From positions 372,001-436,000 of the forward strand of contig CAVTJR010000002.1 in assembly GCA_963735115.1 (NCBI GenBank): a DNA stretch of 64,000 nucleotides. The letters are read 5' to 3'. Position numbers and translations under genes: made by a program. Shown here piece by piece: positions 7,109 to 17,306 of this stretch (positions are counted from its first letter, which is position 1; each line of letters begins with the position of its first letter). The stretch is from JAKACA01 sp963735115 (GTDB taxonomy: Bacteria > Actinomycetota > Acidimicrobiia > Acidimicrobiales > Bog-793). The notes beneath the pieces are model-generated. The model saw nothing but the letters and a program-made list of their open reading frames with translations. It searched no databases and was not told where the DNA came from.

Positions 7109-9433
7109 ATGAACGAGGCGACTGCGCCGCCAGCGCCAGCCCGCCATCGAGCGTGGCCGAGCGCCGCGTGGGTCAGGACGAAGGACCCTGAGCTTCTGGC
7201 GATCAAGCGGTCACTGCGGGCAGGCGTCTTCATGCCCACGACGTTCGGGCTGGCTCATTTGCTGTTCTCCAACCCGCAAGTGAGCCTCTTCGCCGCCTTC
7301 GGTTCGTTCGCCCTCTTGCTCCTCGTGGATTTCCCGGGTCGTCCTCGCACCCGTCTCCTCTCCTACGTGGCGCTCTTCGTCGTCGGAAGTGGCTTCATCG
7401 CCATCGGTACGATCGCCTCGACCCACAAGGTGTTTGCCGTCGTGACCATGGCGGTCGTGGGGTTCGCCGTGCTCTTCGCCGGGATCATCTCGCCGCCGGC
7501 GGCGGCCGCGTCCACGGCTGCACTTCTCACTTTCGTGCTGCCGGTAGCCGTGGCCGAACCAGCCGCAGGCGTCGGCCCTCGCCTGCTCGGCTGGGCGCTC
7601 GCCGGCGCCGTGTGCATCCCCGCTTCCATGTTGCTCTGGCCCACGCCCTGGCACGACAATCTGCGGCGCCGACTGTCAGCGGCAGTTTCGGCCTTGGGCC
7701 GCCTGACGGCGGCGCAGGCCGAGGGCAGGCGCGATCCTGCAGCCCAAGAGGAAGTCGAGTCGGAGCTGTCGCTACTGCGGCGCCAGTTCGCGGGCACCCC
7801 GTACCCGCCGACCGGGGCCGCTGGCGGCGCTGTCGCCCTTGCAAAGCTGACAGGCCGTGTCGAGTGGGCTGCCGGCAACGCTGCACAAGTCAAGGACGAG
7901 GCGCCGCCGCTCGAGGCTCTACCGGTGAAGGCGCTGATGGAGGCGGTGACCGAGACGCTGAGCTTGACAGCGTCGCTCATCTGCGATGGCAGGGGCCACC
8001 CGGTCGACGATCCGCCCTCTGTACGAGCTGTGCAGGAGTCGAACCGACGGCTGGATCAAGTGGTCCGGGCCGAGCTCGAGGCTGAGGTGTCGGAGCTCAT
8101 CGACCCCGAAGACGGCGGCGGCACGACGGCCGCCGAGAGTGTGGGCGATACGAGCGCGATCACACAGGACGAAGGGGTCGCCTCCGCGCTCGACCGGAGC
8201 TTCCACGCCCGCGGCTTGGGTATCGCCACTGAGATGGTGGCAGACGCGGCCCTCGAGGCCGCCGGCGTCCGGCCCGTGAGCAATCCACAGCTGGGGCCCG
8301 TAGGTGACGATTCCTCCCGTCAGTTGTCGCAGCGGCTCGCCTCGCATCTCTCCTTTCGCTCGGTGTGGTTCCGCAATGCCCTACGGGGCGCAGCAGGGCT
8401 TGCATTGGCGGTCGCCGTCGTCGAGGTGATCAACGTCGAGCACGGCTTCTGGGTAGTCCTCGGCACCCTCTCGGTGCTGCGTTCCAATGCCTTGGGCACT
8501 GGCTCCACCTCCCTGCGGGCCGTCGGAGGAACGGCCGTCGGCGTCGTAGTGGGCTCCGCCATCATGATCGGTGTCGCCGGCCACCTCGTGCTGTTGTGGG
8601 TGATCCTGCCCCTTGCGGTGGTGGTGTCGGGCGTAGCCCCCTCCATGATCTCCTTCGCCGCCGGACAGGCCGGGTTCACCGTCGTGGTGGTCATCCTCTT
8701 CAACATCATCGACCCCGTCGGCTGGAAGGTCGGCCTCACGAGGATCGAAGACGTGGCAATTGGCTGCGGCGTGAGCGTCGTGGTCGGCCTACTGTTCTGG
8801 CCGCGAGGCGCCACAGCGGCGCTTGGGCGAGCCCTGTCGGATGCGTTCGTCACGAACTCCGGCTACCTGGCCGATGCGGTCGACCGGCTGACTACGACCA
8901 CCCCAGGGGTGGACACTGGGCCGACCGAGCGAGCTGCGCACACTGCCTACCTGCGGCTCGACGACGCCTTCCGTCAGTTTCTGGCCGAACGGGGGGCGAA
9001 GGTGGTGCCGGTCGAGACCGTGGGCAACCTCTTCACCGGGGCCAACCGAATCCGCCTGGCGGCATATGCACTGGCGAGCTTGCCAACGTTCCCCCCCCAA
9101 CAAGGTGAGGCCGAGCTCAAGTCGGTTGCGATCGCCGAGGCGGTCCTGCGCGACTCGTATGCCTCCAGCCACCGCTGGTACGAGGAGTTCGCCGAGATGC
9201 TGGGCGGCCGACGCGACAAGCTCGAGCCGCCACCGGCGGGGGACGACACCCTGCAGCACGTCCTTCGGGAGGCGTTTGAGGACGCACGCGCCCGCGGCCG
9301 GGGCGACCGGCTACGGATGACCTTGGAGATGCTCTGGGCGCACGAGCTCCTCGATGCTCAGCGCCAGGTGCAGGTAGACCTCGCAAGCTCGGCCGAGCTC
9401 TTCCGGCTACGACACCGGCAAATGATGATCTGA
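7109..9433 (+). CDS. FUSC-family integral membrane protein
   Basis: This 774-residue protein has two membrane blocks. The first (about residues 40-180) contains FGLAHLLFSNPQVSLFAAFGSFALLLLVDFPG. The second (about 420-570) contains FRSVWFRNALRGAAGLALAV and LGTLSVLRSNALGTGSTSLR. Each block is followed by a long soluble helical region. Two membrane/soluble repeats are typical of FUSC proteins, related to aromatic-acid exporters (AaeB) and YccS. The substrate is unknown. No Shine-Dalgarno sequence is obvious before the ATG. Confidence 0.85.
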   Translation: MNEATAPPAPARHRAWPSAAWVRTKDPELLAIKRSLRAGVFMPTTFGLAHLLFSNPQVSLFAAFGSFALLLLVDFPGRPRTRLLSYVALFVVGSGFIAIGTIASTHKVFAVVTMAVVGFAVLFAGIISPPAAAASTAALLTFVLPVAVAEPAAGVGPRLLGWALAGAVCIPASMLLWPTPWHDNLRRRLSAAVSALGRLTAAQAEGRRDPAAQEEVESELSLLRRQFAGTPYPPTGAAGGAVALAKLTGRVEWAAGNAAQVKDEAPPLEALPVKALMEAVTETLSLTASLICDGRGHPVDDPPSVRAVQESNRRLDQVVRAELEAEVSELIDPEDGGGTTAAESVGDTSAITQDEGVASALDRSFHARGLGIATEMVADAALEAAGVRPVSNPQLGPVGDDSSRQLSQRLASHLSFRSVWFRNALRGAAGLALAVAVVEVINVEHGFWVVLGTLSVLRSNALGTGSTSLRAVGGTAVGVVVGSAIMIGVAGHLVLLWVILPLAVVVSGVAPSMISFAAGQAGFTVVVVILFNIIDPVGWKVGLTRIEDVAIGCGVSVVVGLLFWPRGATAALGRALSDAFVTNSGYLADAVDRLTTTTPGVDTGPTERAAHTAYLRLDDAFRQFLAERGAKVVPVETVGNLFTGANRIRLAAYALASLPTFPPQQGEAELKSVAIAEAVLRDSYASSHRWYEEFAEMLGGRRDKLEPPPAGDDTLQHVLREAFEDARARGRGDRLRMTLEMLWAHELLDAQRQVQVDLASSAELFRLRHRQMMI

Positions 9434-9553
9434 GTGGGTGGGGCCTGCGGGTGGCTGCCCGATGGCCCACCAGAAGGGGCCGCACGCTGTCGGCGGAGAT
9501 CGTCTTGAGCTTGGTCGGGTGGAGCCGAATTCCTTCAGCTGCGAGGTGGACAT

Positions 9554-11147
9554 CTAGTCCTCCTCGAGGTCAGTAGGTAGGAGGTGCCAGGTTTGCGGGG
9601 TGGTCTCGGAAAGCGCCTTCGCCTGCTCCTCGTAGGCGAGGTCGGTGGCGGTCATTCGCTCCCTGTGCTGGCGCAGGTGCTCGTCCCACGAAGCGACCAC
9701 GAAGATCTCCTCGAATTCACGCGGCCGCTCGCCGTTTCGGTACAGCCCCCACTGAGTGGCGCCGGTTCGCAGCCGCGACTCACGAACTCGGACCATGGCT
9801 TGCATGAAGTCGAGCTCACGCTCGGTCGGGATCGAGTAGGTCGTGCGTACCACGACCGGTCCAGAGTCTGCTTCCGTCTCGAGCTCGATAGCCGGATCGG
9901 GCCGAACCACGGTGCGCCGGTCCATGCTCGACGTGTCGACGAACGGCCAGATGCGGATCGACGACGCTCCCGCGGCCATCAGCCCGGCGGCGACGAGGAA
10001 GGTGAGACTAAGTCCAAACGAGTCGGCGACCGCCCCCCAAGCGACTGCACCGAGGCCTTGCGCCCCAAAAAGCACCATCTGGTAGACGGACAACCCTCGC
10101 GCCCTCACCCAGCGCGGTAAGAAGAGCTGCAGCAACGTGTTGACCGTCGCAAGCATGCCGACCCATGCCATGCCGGTGGGCAACAAGACAGTGACGACCA
10201 CAACCGTCGAGCGCACGAGGACCACCGCGACGAGGGCAGCGGCAAACACCCCGCCGGTCAGTCCGATGAGGGCATTCGGCGACAGTCGGGCGCGTACCCT
10301 CGATAACACGGAGGCCCCCGCGATGGCCCCGACCCCGAGGGCACCGAGAAGGAGCCCGTACCCGCCGGGGCCAAGTCCGAGGCGGCGGCTCGCGACCAGG
10401 GGGAGCAGCGCCCAAAGCGCGCTCGCCGGGACAAGAAACAGGATCGCCCGAAGCAAAATCCGGCGGACGACCGGCGCGTAGCGGACGTATCGGCCGCCTG
10501 CCCGAAGTGCAGATACGAATCGCTCGGGAATCCGTGGGTTGATGTCCGGGCTCGGCCGCCAGAGAGCGACCACGAGGCCGTAGACGAGGAACGTCGCGGC
10601 ATCCACGGCAAACACCGCCCCTACCCCGATGGCCGCGATCAGGATCCCGGCGATCGCCGGCCCGATCGCCCTGGCGAGGTTGACGTTGATGGAGCTGAGC
10701 TGTGCGGCTGCAGGGATCTCGGTCGCGCGGGACGATCTCGGGTACGAGCGACTGGTAGGCAGGGGTAACCAAAACCGAACCGGTGCCGATCACGAACGTG
10801 AACATGAGGAGCAGTGCCGGCGACATACGACCGGCGATCGTGAGCGCCGCGAGTGCTGAAGTCGCCACTACTAGACATCCTTGAACGGCCATCAGCAATC
10901 GGCGGCGGTCGAGGGTATCTGCCAACACCCCGCCGACGATGCCGAGCATGACGTCTGGGAGCATGTCCGCCGTCTGGACGAGCGAGACGAGGATGGCGGC
11001 ATGTGCAGCGTGGACGAGGAACCACTGGGCGCCGACGGTCTCCATCCAGGTGCCAACGTTGCTTACGAGCGAGGCGAGCCACAGCCAGCGAAAGACGGTG
11101 AGCCGAAGGGGAGCCCACGTCGAAGAAGTTGCGTGTCTTTCAGCCAT
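9554..11147 (-). pseudogene. MFS exporter with C-terminal monooxygenase-like domain, frameshifted
   Basis: Two overlapping frames make one gene of about 530 codons. The first carries MFS helices 1-4 up to SLVPEIVPRD. The second continues with IPAAAQLSSINVNLARAIGP and helices 6-12, then an antibiotic-biosynthesis-monooxygenase-like domain ending TWHLLPTDLEED. The break is one extra C (minus strand) at about 10720-10725; removing it restores a continuous MFS_3-type transporter (transmembrane secretion effector). Outside that point both frames look fully conserved. So this is either a sequencing error or a very recent inactivation. Substrate unknown. Confidence 0.8.
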
Positions 11148-11359
11148 GAGCCCTGAGCCCTCAGATCGTGGCCAGCACCTGCTGCCTCAGGTTATGGCAC
11201 CCCTTGTTCCGCTCGCGGGTGCGTGCTGGTCCACACTGAGGATCCTGACGCGCCGGGAGGGGGCTGCATCGAATCTCGTCCTGGAGAGTGCGCGTCTCGG
11301 CAAGCCAGGCCGCTACGACCCTTTCGATCCATCACTGTCGAGCGCACAGTACTTGCCGG

Positions 11360-12324
11360 TCATGACGCTCGGAGGGTGGGCAGAAGCTCCGTCGCCGCCC
11401 AGGTGATGAATCGCTCCTGGGTGTCCGCACCGACCTGCACCACTGCGACGTGCGTGAATCCGGCCGCTTCGAACTCGCGAATGCCGGCGACGTGCCGCCC
11501 GAGGTCGGGGCCGCACGGCATCCTCGCAGACACGTCCTCGTCGCGCACCGTCCTCGAAGCCATGTCAAACGACGCCGGAAGCGGGAGCTCGGCGTTGACG
11601 CTCCAGGGGCCGGTGAACCAGCGGAACTGATCCATCGCCCGCGTGACTGCGAGCTGCTCGTTGGGGTCGTACGAGAGCGCGATCTGGCCGATGCGGGGTT
11701 TCCCGGAGCCTCCTGCGTCATCGAACATTTGGCCGAGCTGGGCACGGGGCTCGACGGCGATCATTACGTCAGCGTGCGGCCCGGCCAGACGACAGCTGGC
11801 CGGTCCTGAGACCGCAATGCCAATGGGCGGGGCGGTGTCGGGCAGGTCCCAGACCCTCGCCGACTCGACATCGAAATGCTTGCCCCGAAAGGTCACCGTG
11901 CCACCTGCCCAAAGCGCACGGATGATCTCCACCGCCTCTTCGAGCATCTCGTGCCGCAGGCCGGCCAGCGGCCACCGCCCGCCGACAATGTGTTCGTTCA
12001 GATTTTCTCCGGCGCCAAGTCCAAGGGTGAACCGCCCGTCCGACAGCAGCTGCATGGTCGCCGCCTTCTGCGCGACGACAGCCGGGTGGTAGCGACGGAT
12101 GGGGCAGGTGACGTACGTCATCAACGGAATGCGGTCGGTGGCTTGGGCAGCCGCGCCCAACACGCTCCACGCGTAAGGGGAATGGCCTTGCGAGTCCAGC
12201 CACGGGAAGTAATGGTCGCTGATGACCGCGAAGTCGAAGCCGGCTTCCTCCGCCAGTGTGACGTCTCGCACCAGCTGCTTCGGACGGCCTGCTCGCACAT
12301 CATCGTGTAGCCGATCAGGGTCAT
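11360..12324 (-). pseudogene. F420-dependent LLM-class oxidoreductase, frameshifted near the start
   Basis: The main frame holds a luciferase-like monooxygenase fold of the F420-dependent type (TLAEEAGFDFAVISDHYFPW, YVTCPIRRYHPAVVAQKAAT, RFTLGLGAGENLNEHI, GVGA.TQERFI). The natural N-terminus MTLIGYTMMCEQA is in another frame, starting at 12324 with AGGAGG upstream. One base is missing at about 12285. The gene restored by one inserted base would encode about 321 residues. The rest is intact. It is probably a reductase using F420H2; substrate unknown. Confidence 0.8.
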
Positions 12325-12352
12325 GGCCTCCCTCCTTACTGCTCGAGCCTCC

Positions 12353-13225
12353 CTACTTCTCGAGCGCCCGGGTCACGACCGTGAGGTCGGAGCCGCCGAG
12401 CCCCTGGTCGACGACCTGCTGCCATTCGTCGGCCAGGCAGGCGAGCGTCGCGAACGGGTCGTCGCCGGCCGCCTCTAGAGCGAGGCGCACGTCCTTGAGC
12501 GCGAGCGAGAGAGCGAACTCAGCGGAGAACTCGCCGTTGGCGATCCGTTGCAGCTTGGCTGCCTGCCAAGGCGAAACGATTCGACCGCCACGAAGGGCGT
12601 CTGCAACCGCCTCGGTCTCTAGCCCCAATCGACGAGCGAGGGCCACAGACGTGGCAACCCCTTCGGCCGCGAAGGCGAGCCACGTGTTGTTGACGAGCTT
12701 CAGCCGCGTTCCGGCGCCGACCCCGCCGACCCAAATCGTGCGATGACCGAGAGCGTCAAAAAGGGCAGCGACACGCGATCGGGCGTTGTCGGGCCCCGAG
12801 GCGAATATCGTCAGCTGGCCTTGCTCAGCCGGTTCCTTGCTTCCCGACACCGGTGCGTCGAGGAGCGTCACGTCTGGACGCTCGGCATCAACCATCGCCG
12901 CGACACGTTCAATTCCGGCTACACCGATCGTGCTCATTTGCACCCAGATGGCGCCCGGCGCAAGGGCAGCAAGCATGCCCTGGTCACGCGCGATCGAGAT
13001 GACGGCATCGGTGTCGGTCACCATCGTGACAACGATGGCGGCTCGCCGCGCCGCGTCGCTAACAGCGTCCGCGACCTCCGCTCCCAGATCGGCCAGGTCC
13101 CGGGTCGCCTCCCGCCTGCGGTTCCAGACAATCGTCGGGATGCCAGCGCGCAAAGCACTGGCCGCCATCCCATGGCCCATCGCTCCGATCCCGAGCACTG
13201 CAACCGGCTCGTGCGTTTCTACCAA
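12353..13225 (-). CDS. NAD(P)-dependent 3-hydroxyacid dehydrogenase family protein
   Basis: This is a 290-residue member of the 3-hydroxyisobutyrate/6-phosphogluconate dehydrogenase superfamily. The Rossmann motif GIGAMGHGMA lies close to the N-terminus, followed by substrate-site DAPVSGSKEPAE and the catalytic-lysine region GAGTRLKLVNN. The C-terminal helical domain ends LADEWQQVVDQGLGGSDLTVV. The start is taken as TTG at 13225, which has GGGAGG at the right distance; the longer open frame lacks homology. The precise substrate cannot be deduced. It lies 28 bases upstream of the F420 oxidoreductase on the same strand. Confidence 0.82.
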   Translation of the reverse strand: MVETHEPVAVLGIGAMGHGMAASALRAGIPTIVWNRRREATRDLADLGAEVADAVSDAARRAAIVVTMVTDTDAVISIARDQGMLAALAPGAIWVQMSTIGVAGIERVAAMVDAERPDVTLLDAPVSGSKEPAEQGQLTIFASGPDNARSRVAALFDALGHRTIWVGGVGAGTRLKLVNNTWLAFAAEGVATSVALARRLGLETEAVADALRGGRIVSPWQAAKLQRIANGEFSAEFALSLALKDVRLALEAAGDDPFATLACLADEWQQVVDQGLGGSDLTVVTRALEK

Positions 13226-13283
13226 TCGGGCCTCCCGCTCGCAGCGTGTCTGTGAGCACCTTAGGCGGCGGGCCAGCGAGCCG

Positions 13284-13715
13284 TTAGAGCGAGTGGCCGC
13301 CGAGGAGAAGTTCGACGTCGATGTTGCCTCTGGTCGCATTTGAGTACGGACAGACCTGATGGGCTCCCCGAACCAATTCCGCCGCGACATCCTGATCGGT
13401 GACGGACGGTATCGAGACGTCGAGCGTGACGGCCAGCTTGAAGCCTCCGTCACCAGTCGGAAGCAGGCTTACCGCCGAGTCAATGGTGACTTCACCCGCC
13501 TCGAGTTGACGGCGTCGAGCAACACCGGCGATGGCGCTTTCGAAACATGCCGCATACCCCACGGCGAAAAGCTCTTCTGGGTTCGTTCCACCGCCTGCGC
13601 CGCCCATCTCGTTGGGCACGCGTAGGTCCACCTCGAGCTGGCCATCGGCCGTGCGGCCGTGACCGTCACGTCCTCCCGTCACGTGTGCATGAGCCGTGTA
13701 GAGAATCTTCGCCAT
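13284..13715 (-). CDS. ohr: Organic hydroperoxide resistance protein, Ohr/OsmC family
   Basis: This 143-residue thiol peroxidase reduces organic hydroperoxides. Both catalytic cysteines are present in family context: NPEELFAVGYAACFESA (about residues 45-61) and HQVCPYSNATRGNI (about 119-132). The N-terminus MAKILYTAHAHVTGGRDGH is typical. Length and motifs fit Ohr rather than OsmC. No OhrR regulator gene is seen nearby. Confidence 0.9.
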   Translation of the reverse strand: MAKILYTAHAHVTGGRDGHGRTADGQLEVDLRVPNEMGGAGGGTNPEELFAVGYAACFESAIAGVARRRQLEAGEVTIDSAVSLLPTGDGGFKLAVTLDVSIPSVTDQDVAAELVRGAHQVCPYSNATRGNIDVELLLGGHSL

Positions 13716-13766
13716 AGTGCTGCTCCCTTCGTGAATGATTTTGATTCAGACCAACTGGACTGCTAG

Positions 13767-14021
13767 CTAGGCAGGCCTACCCTCGTCGATCCATCGGCGG
13801 AAGAGATCGATCTTCTCTGCCGGCCACGCACCGTCGCATGGCATCGTCCCGTCGCCGAGGCGGCCGGCGATCGCCGCGGCGTTGGCTCTCACGTCGTCGT
13901 AGGACCACAGATCAAAGGCGGAGCTCATCGATTGGCGATCGAGCTCGCGGAACAACACCTTGATGTCCTTGGCGAAGCTGACCGGCTCTCCCTCGCCGGG
14001 CAACACGGGTGTCTCGCTCAT
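13767..14021 (-). CDS. Conserved 84-residue protein of unknown function
   Basis: The protein reads FAKDIKVLFRELDRQSM in its first third and ends MPCDGAWPAEKIDLFRRWIDEG. This layout resembles the C-terminal part of small cytochrome-c-like domains (FAxDIxPLF ... MPxGG.W..e.i..l..Wi..G) but has no CxxCH haem motif. I recall similar stand-alone proteins in actinobacteria without known function. The ATG has AGGAAG-like sequence upstream. It is clearly coding but of unassigned function. Confidence 0.7.
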   Translation of the reverse strand: MSETPVLPGEGEPVSFAKDIKVLFRELDRQSMSSAFDLWSYDDVRANAAAIAGRLGDGTMPCDGAWPAEKIDLFRRWIDEGRPA

Positions 14022-14344
14022 AGCTTCCTCCTTGTCGGATCGCGACTACGGCACTGGCGGCTCGGCAGTCCCCAGTCCCATTGAGGGCTCGGCGGCTGGG
14101 GTTTGTTTGCCTGCGGCTTCGCACTCTCTACCACCCGCGAGGCCCACTCGAGGTGCGACGTGAACGCCGACGCCTCCGAAGTGAACCGATTCGGGCTTAC
14201 TGGAAACCGGCGCGCCCACGGACGCCGGATCTTTGGTGCAGGCTCTGTGCGTTGGCAATCCGGCTACGCGGGACGGCTCGCTACAGGTAGAACACATAAA
14301 ACCCGGGGCGACGGCGCTCGCCTCTATGAGTCCGAGGAGACCTC
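14022..14344. other. Intergenic region before zwf
   Basis: The 323 bases lie between divergent genes. Reading frames here lack domains and start signals. GAGGAG at about 14333-14338 is the ribosome-binding site of zwf. I see no other structure. Confidence 0.5.
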
Positions 14345-15754
14345 ATGCCCGACGACCGCATGGTGCCCACACCGACAGTGTTCATACTCTTCGGAGCCAC
14401 CGGGGACCTGGCCCACCGGCTGGTGCTGCCCGCCTTCTTTCGCCTGGCCCAGGCCGGGCTGCTGCCCGATGACTGGCGCCTGGTCGGTAACGGCCGCGGT
14501 CACGTGTCCCACGAAGACTTCCAGGAGCGAGTCCGCAACAGCCTGGAGGAGTTCGGACCGAAACCGTCCGAGGGACCATGGGAGGAGTTCAGGTCGTGCC
14601 TCCGCTTCGCCGGTGGCGGATTCGAGGCGTCCGACCCGGGCAGCCTTCTCGAAGTCCTCGGAGAGGCAGAGAAACAGCTTGGCGGCGCTTCCCAGCGGGT
14701 GCACTATTTCGCCGTGCCGCCTTCGGCGTTCGCCGGGCTCACCGAAGGCATCGGCCAGCACGGCTTGGCGGAGCGTTCCCGGGTGGTCTACGAGAAGCCG
14801 TTCGGGACCTCGATGGAGACCTTCGAGCACCTTGACAACGTCGCCCACGCCGTATTTAGGGAACAGCAGATCTACCGTATCGACCACTTCTTGGGTAAGG
14901 AGGCCACGCAGGCCATCCACGTGGCCCGCTTCGCCAACGGGCTCTTCTCCGGGGCTTGGGATCGCCACCACATTGAGAGCGTGCAGATCGACGTCCCCGA
15001 GATCCTCGACGTTGGGATGCGGGCCGCCTTCTATGAGTCGACCGGCGCCATCCTCGACATGCTGGTCACGCACCTCTTCCAGCTGGCCGGCGAGGTCTCT
15101 ATGAGGACTCCGAGGTCCCTTGACGCTGAGCACATTGCCGTGGCGCGCGAGGAGGTCATCGGCTGCTTCCGCCCTCTCACCTACGACGACGTGGTCGTAG
15201 GCCAGTACGAGGGCTACCGCGACATGGAGGGGGTGTCACACGACTCGCACACCGAGACCTTCGTTGCCGCCCGCCTGTGGGTGGACAACGACCGGTGGCA
15301 GGACGTGCCGTTCCTGCTGCGGACCGGCAAGTGCATGGCCGAAAGCCATCAACGGGTCAGCATCCGCTTCAGGAAACCGGCCGAGACCATGCCCGACCTG
15401 CCATGCGACTGCAACACGCTGAGCTTCGAGCTGTCGGGGGAGGGCGAGATCGACCTGTCACTGGTCACCAAGAAACCTGGCCCGACCATGGCCCTGGCCA
15501 CCGGTGCTGCCACCCTGCCTCTCGGTTCCGCCTTCAACTCCTCCGGACTCCCGGCCTACGCCCGGCTCATTCATGACGTGCTGCTCGGGGACCGCTCCCT
15601 TTTTACCCGGCCCGATGGCCTGCGCCACGTTTGGGAGGTGGCGGCCGCCTTGCTCGAGAGCAAGCCCGACCCGATCATCTATCCCCGAGGGTCATGGGGC
15701 CCAACCGAAGCCCGGGTGCTGGCCGGCGAGAGCGGCTGGATCCTCGGCGAGTAG
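14345..15754 (+). CDS. zwf: Glucose-6-phosphate 1-dehydrogenase
   Basis: This 469-residue enzyme oxidises glucose-6-phosphate to 6-phosphogluconolactone, the entry step of the oxidative pentose phosphate pathway. Seen directly: dinucleotide motif FGATGDLAHRLVLPA near the N-terminus, active-site YRIDHFLGKE at about residues 176-185, and later family blocks VPFLLRTGKCMAESHQRVSI and HVWEVAAALLE. A GAGGAG sits before the ATG. It stands alone, without opcA, pgl or gnd, so it is probably an accessory copy rather than part of a pathway operon. Confidence 0.93.
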   Translation: MPDDRMVPTPTVFILFGATGDLAHRLVLPAFFRLAQAGLLPDDWRLVGNGRGHVSHEDFQERVRNSLEEFGPKPSEGPWEEFRSCLRFAGGGFEASDPGSLLEVLGEAEKQLGGASQRVHYFAVPPSAFAGLTEGIGQHGLAERSRVVYEKPFGTSMETFEHLDNVAHAVFREQQIYRIDHFLGKEATQAIHVARFANGLFSGAWDRHHIESVQIDVPEILDVGMRAAFYESTGAILDMLVTHLFQLAGEVSMRTPRSLDAEHIAVAREEVIGCFRPLTYDDVVVGQYEGYRDMEGVSHDSHTETFVAARLWVDNDRWQDVPFLLRTGKCMAESHQRVSIRFRKPAETMPDLPCDCNTLSFELSGEGEIDLSLVTKKPGPTMALATGAATLPLGSAFNSSGLPAYARLIHDVLLGDRSLFTRPDGLRHVWEVAAALLESKPDPIIYPRGSWGPTEARVLAGESGWILGE

Positions 15755-15808
15755 ACCAAGCCCTAAGGGCGGGTCGCTCATCCGATTTGGCGTGGGACAG
15801 TGGTAGCG

Positions 15809-17209
15809 ATGACTGCCGCTGAGTTTCGTCGAGCCGGCGGCGTGAGCGAAGCCGATCTCGCCATGCTGGACCGTCACAACGACATGGTCGTGGTGCTAGA
15901 TAGCAACGGACTCGTGACGTATGGCAACCCTGCGGCCCAACGCCGGCTTGGGTACTCGACGAACGAGATCGTAGGCAAGCACATGTCTGCGCTGATCCAC
16001 CCTGCCGATCTCGACGGTGCGGTCGAAGCCGTCGTAGACCTACAGAGCGGCGCCGAGGTCACCCCAGCCATCTTTCGGGTGCTGCGCGGCGACGGCGCAT
16101 GGATGCCGCTAGAGCTGAGCGCCACCTCCCACATCGACTCAGGTCCGTTTACCGACACCATCGTCGTCGTGGGCCGCTACCCGGGTGACCACGCCATCCA
16201 CATGCGCATCAGTCAATTACTGACCGAGGGCGCGCCCATTTCGAAGGTGATCGAGATCATCCCAGACCTCGCGCAGTGGCGGCATCCCGATCGGCCGTAC
16301 CTCGTGATCTACGAGGACATCGAGGGCAACACGGCGTTTGTCGGCAGCGAGGTAGCGGCTCGCCTCGTCCGCGAGCACCCGGGCGAAAACACGCCCTGGT
16401 TTCGTGCAGCCCTCAGCCACGCCCTCGTCGAATGCGATCCTTCTGACTTCCCCGCAGATTTGCAGGCGGCCGCCGCCGGGGCGGGCTTGACGAGATGCCT
16501 TGCCGTGCCCGTGCCCGATCCGCTTCATGGAAGCACTGCGCTGATTGTCGCCTGGGCAGTCGTCGGCGGTGCGCGGCTATCGGTGCACCGGTATTCCATC
16601 GGACAGATGGAGCGAGCTCTTACGCTGGTGCTGCACTGGAGGCGCAACATCGCCGAACTGGAGCGTGCCGCCCGTAGCGACAGTCTCACGGGCCTCAGCA
16701 ATCGGACATCGTTCTTCGATCATCTGGAAAGAAAGTTGAGCGGCCGCGAGCGACGCTCACGGGCGACTGCCGAGCCACAATCAAACGACGAGCTCGTTGG
16801 CGTCCTTTACGTCGATCTGGACCGGTTCAAGACCATCAACGACGTGTACGGCCATGGCATGGGCGACGAGGTGCTGACTGAGGTGGCGCGCCGTATGAAC
16901 TACGTGGTCCGCGAAGGTGACCTGCTTGCTCGCCTCGGAGGGGACGAGTTCGCAGTACTCTGCGTCGGCCTTCACAGGGTGGACGAGGTCGCGGCCGTCG
17001 CCGAGCGGCTCCTCGCGGCTGTGTGCAGCGAACCTGTCGTGGTGAACGGGCAAGCGTTGTCGATCAGCGCCAGCATCGGAATCGCCTTCGCACCCGTGCT
17101 GCCCACGCCAGGCGGCTCCGATGCCTTGCTCGAGCTCGCCGACAAGGCGATGTACGAAGCGAAGGCAGCTGGACGTAATCGATGGGTCATTGCCCCGAAT
17201 GAACGCTGA
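15809..17209 (+). CDS. PAS domain diguanylate cyclase (GGDEF)
   Basis: This protein has about 466 residues. A PAS domain (about 15-125; DMVVVLDSNGLVTYGNPAAQRRLGY) is followed by a second region that looks like a degenerate GAF/sensor, then a GGDEF domain (about 290-455; DSLTGLSNR, VDLDRFKTINDVYGHGMGDEVL, RLGGDEFAVL). The active-site GGDEF is intact. An inhibitory I-site RxxD (REGD) lies five residues before it, so the enzyme should make cyclic di-GMP under product feedback. No EAL domain is present. GTG at 15800 is an alternative start. Confidence 0.88.
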   Translation: MTAAEFRRAGGVSEADLAMLDRHNDMVVVLDSNGLVTYGNPAAQRRLGYSTNEIVGKHMSALIHPADLDGAVEAVVDLQSGAEVTPAIFRVLRGDGAWMPLELSATSHIDSGPFTDTIVVVGRYPGDHAIHMRISQLLTEGAPISKVIEIIPDLAQWRHPDRPYLVIYEDIEGNTAFVGSEVAARLVREHPGENTPWFRAALSHALVECDPSDFPADLQAAAAGAGLTRCLAVPVPDPLHGSTALIVAWAVVGGARLSVHRYSIGQMERALTLVLHWRRNIAELERAARSDSLTGLSNRTSFFDHLERKLSGRERRSRATAEPQSNDELVGVLYVDLDRFKTINDVYGHGMGDEVLTEVARRMNYVVREGDLLARLGGDEFAVLCVGLHRVDEVAAVAERLLAAVCSEPVVVNGQALSISASIGIAFAPVLPTPGGSDALLELADKAMYEAKAAGRNRWVIAPNER

Positions 17210-17306
17210 TTTAGGTCCGCCGGCCGTGGTGGATCGGGCTCTCCGAGCGGGAGAGTCGTCGAACTTGTAGCGGGTCAAGGCCGAGTGGCTGTCAGGAAGG
17301 TCCGAG

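Noticed and set aside
12353..13453. 366-codon version of the NAD-dependent dehydrogenase
   Set aside because: The first 76 codons overlap the ohr 3' end and have no homology; TTG at 13225 with GGGAGG gives the family length.
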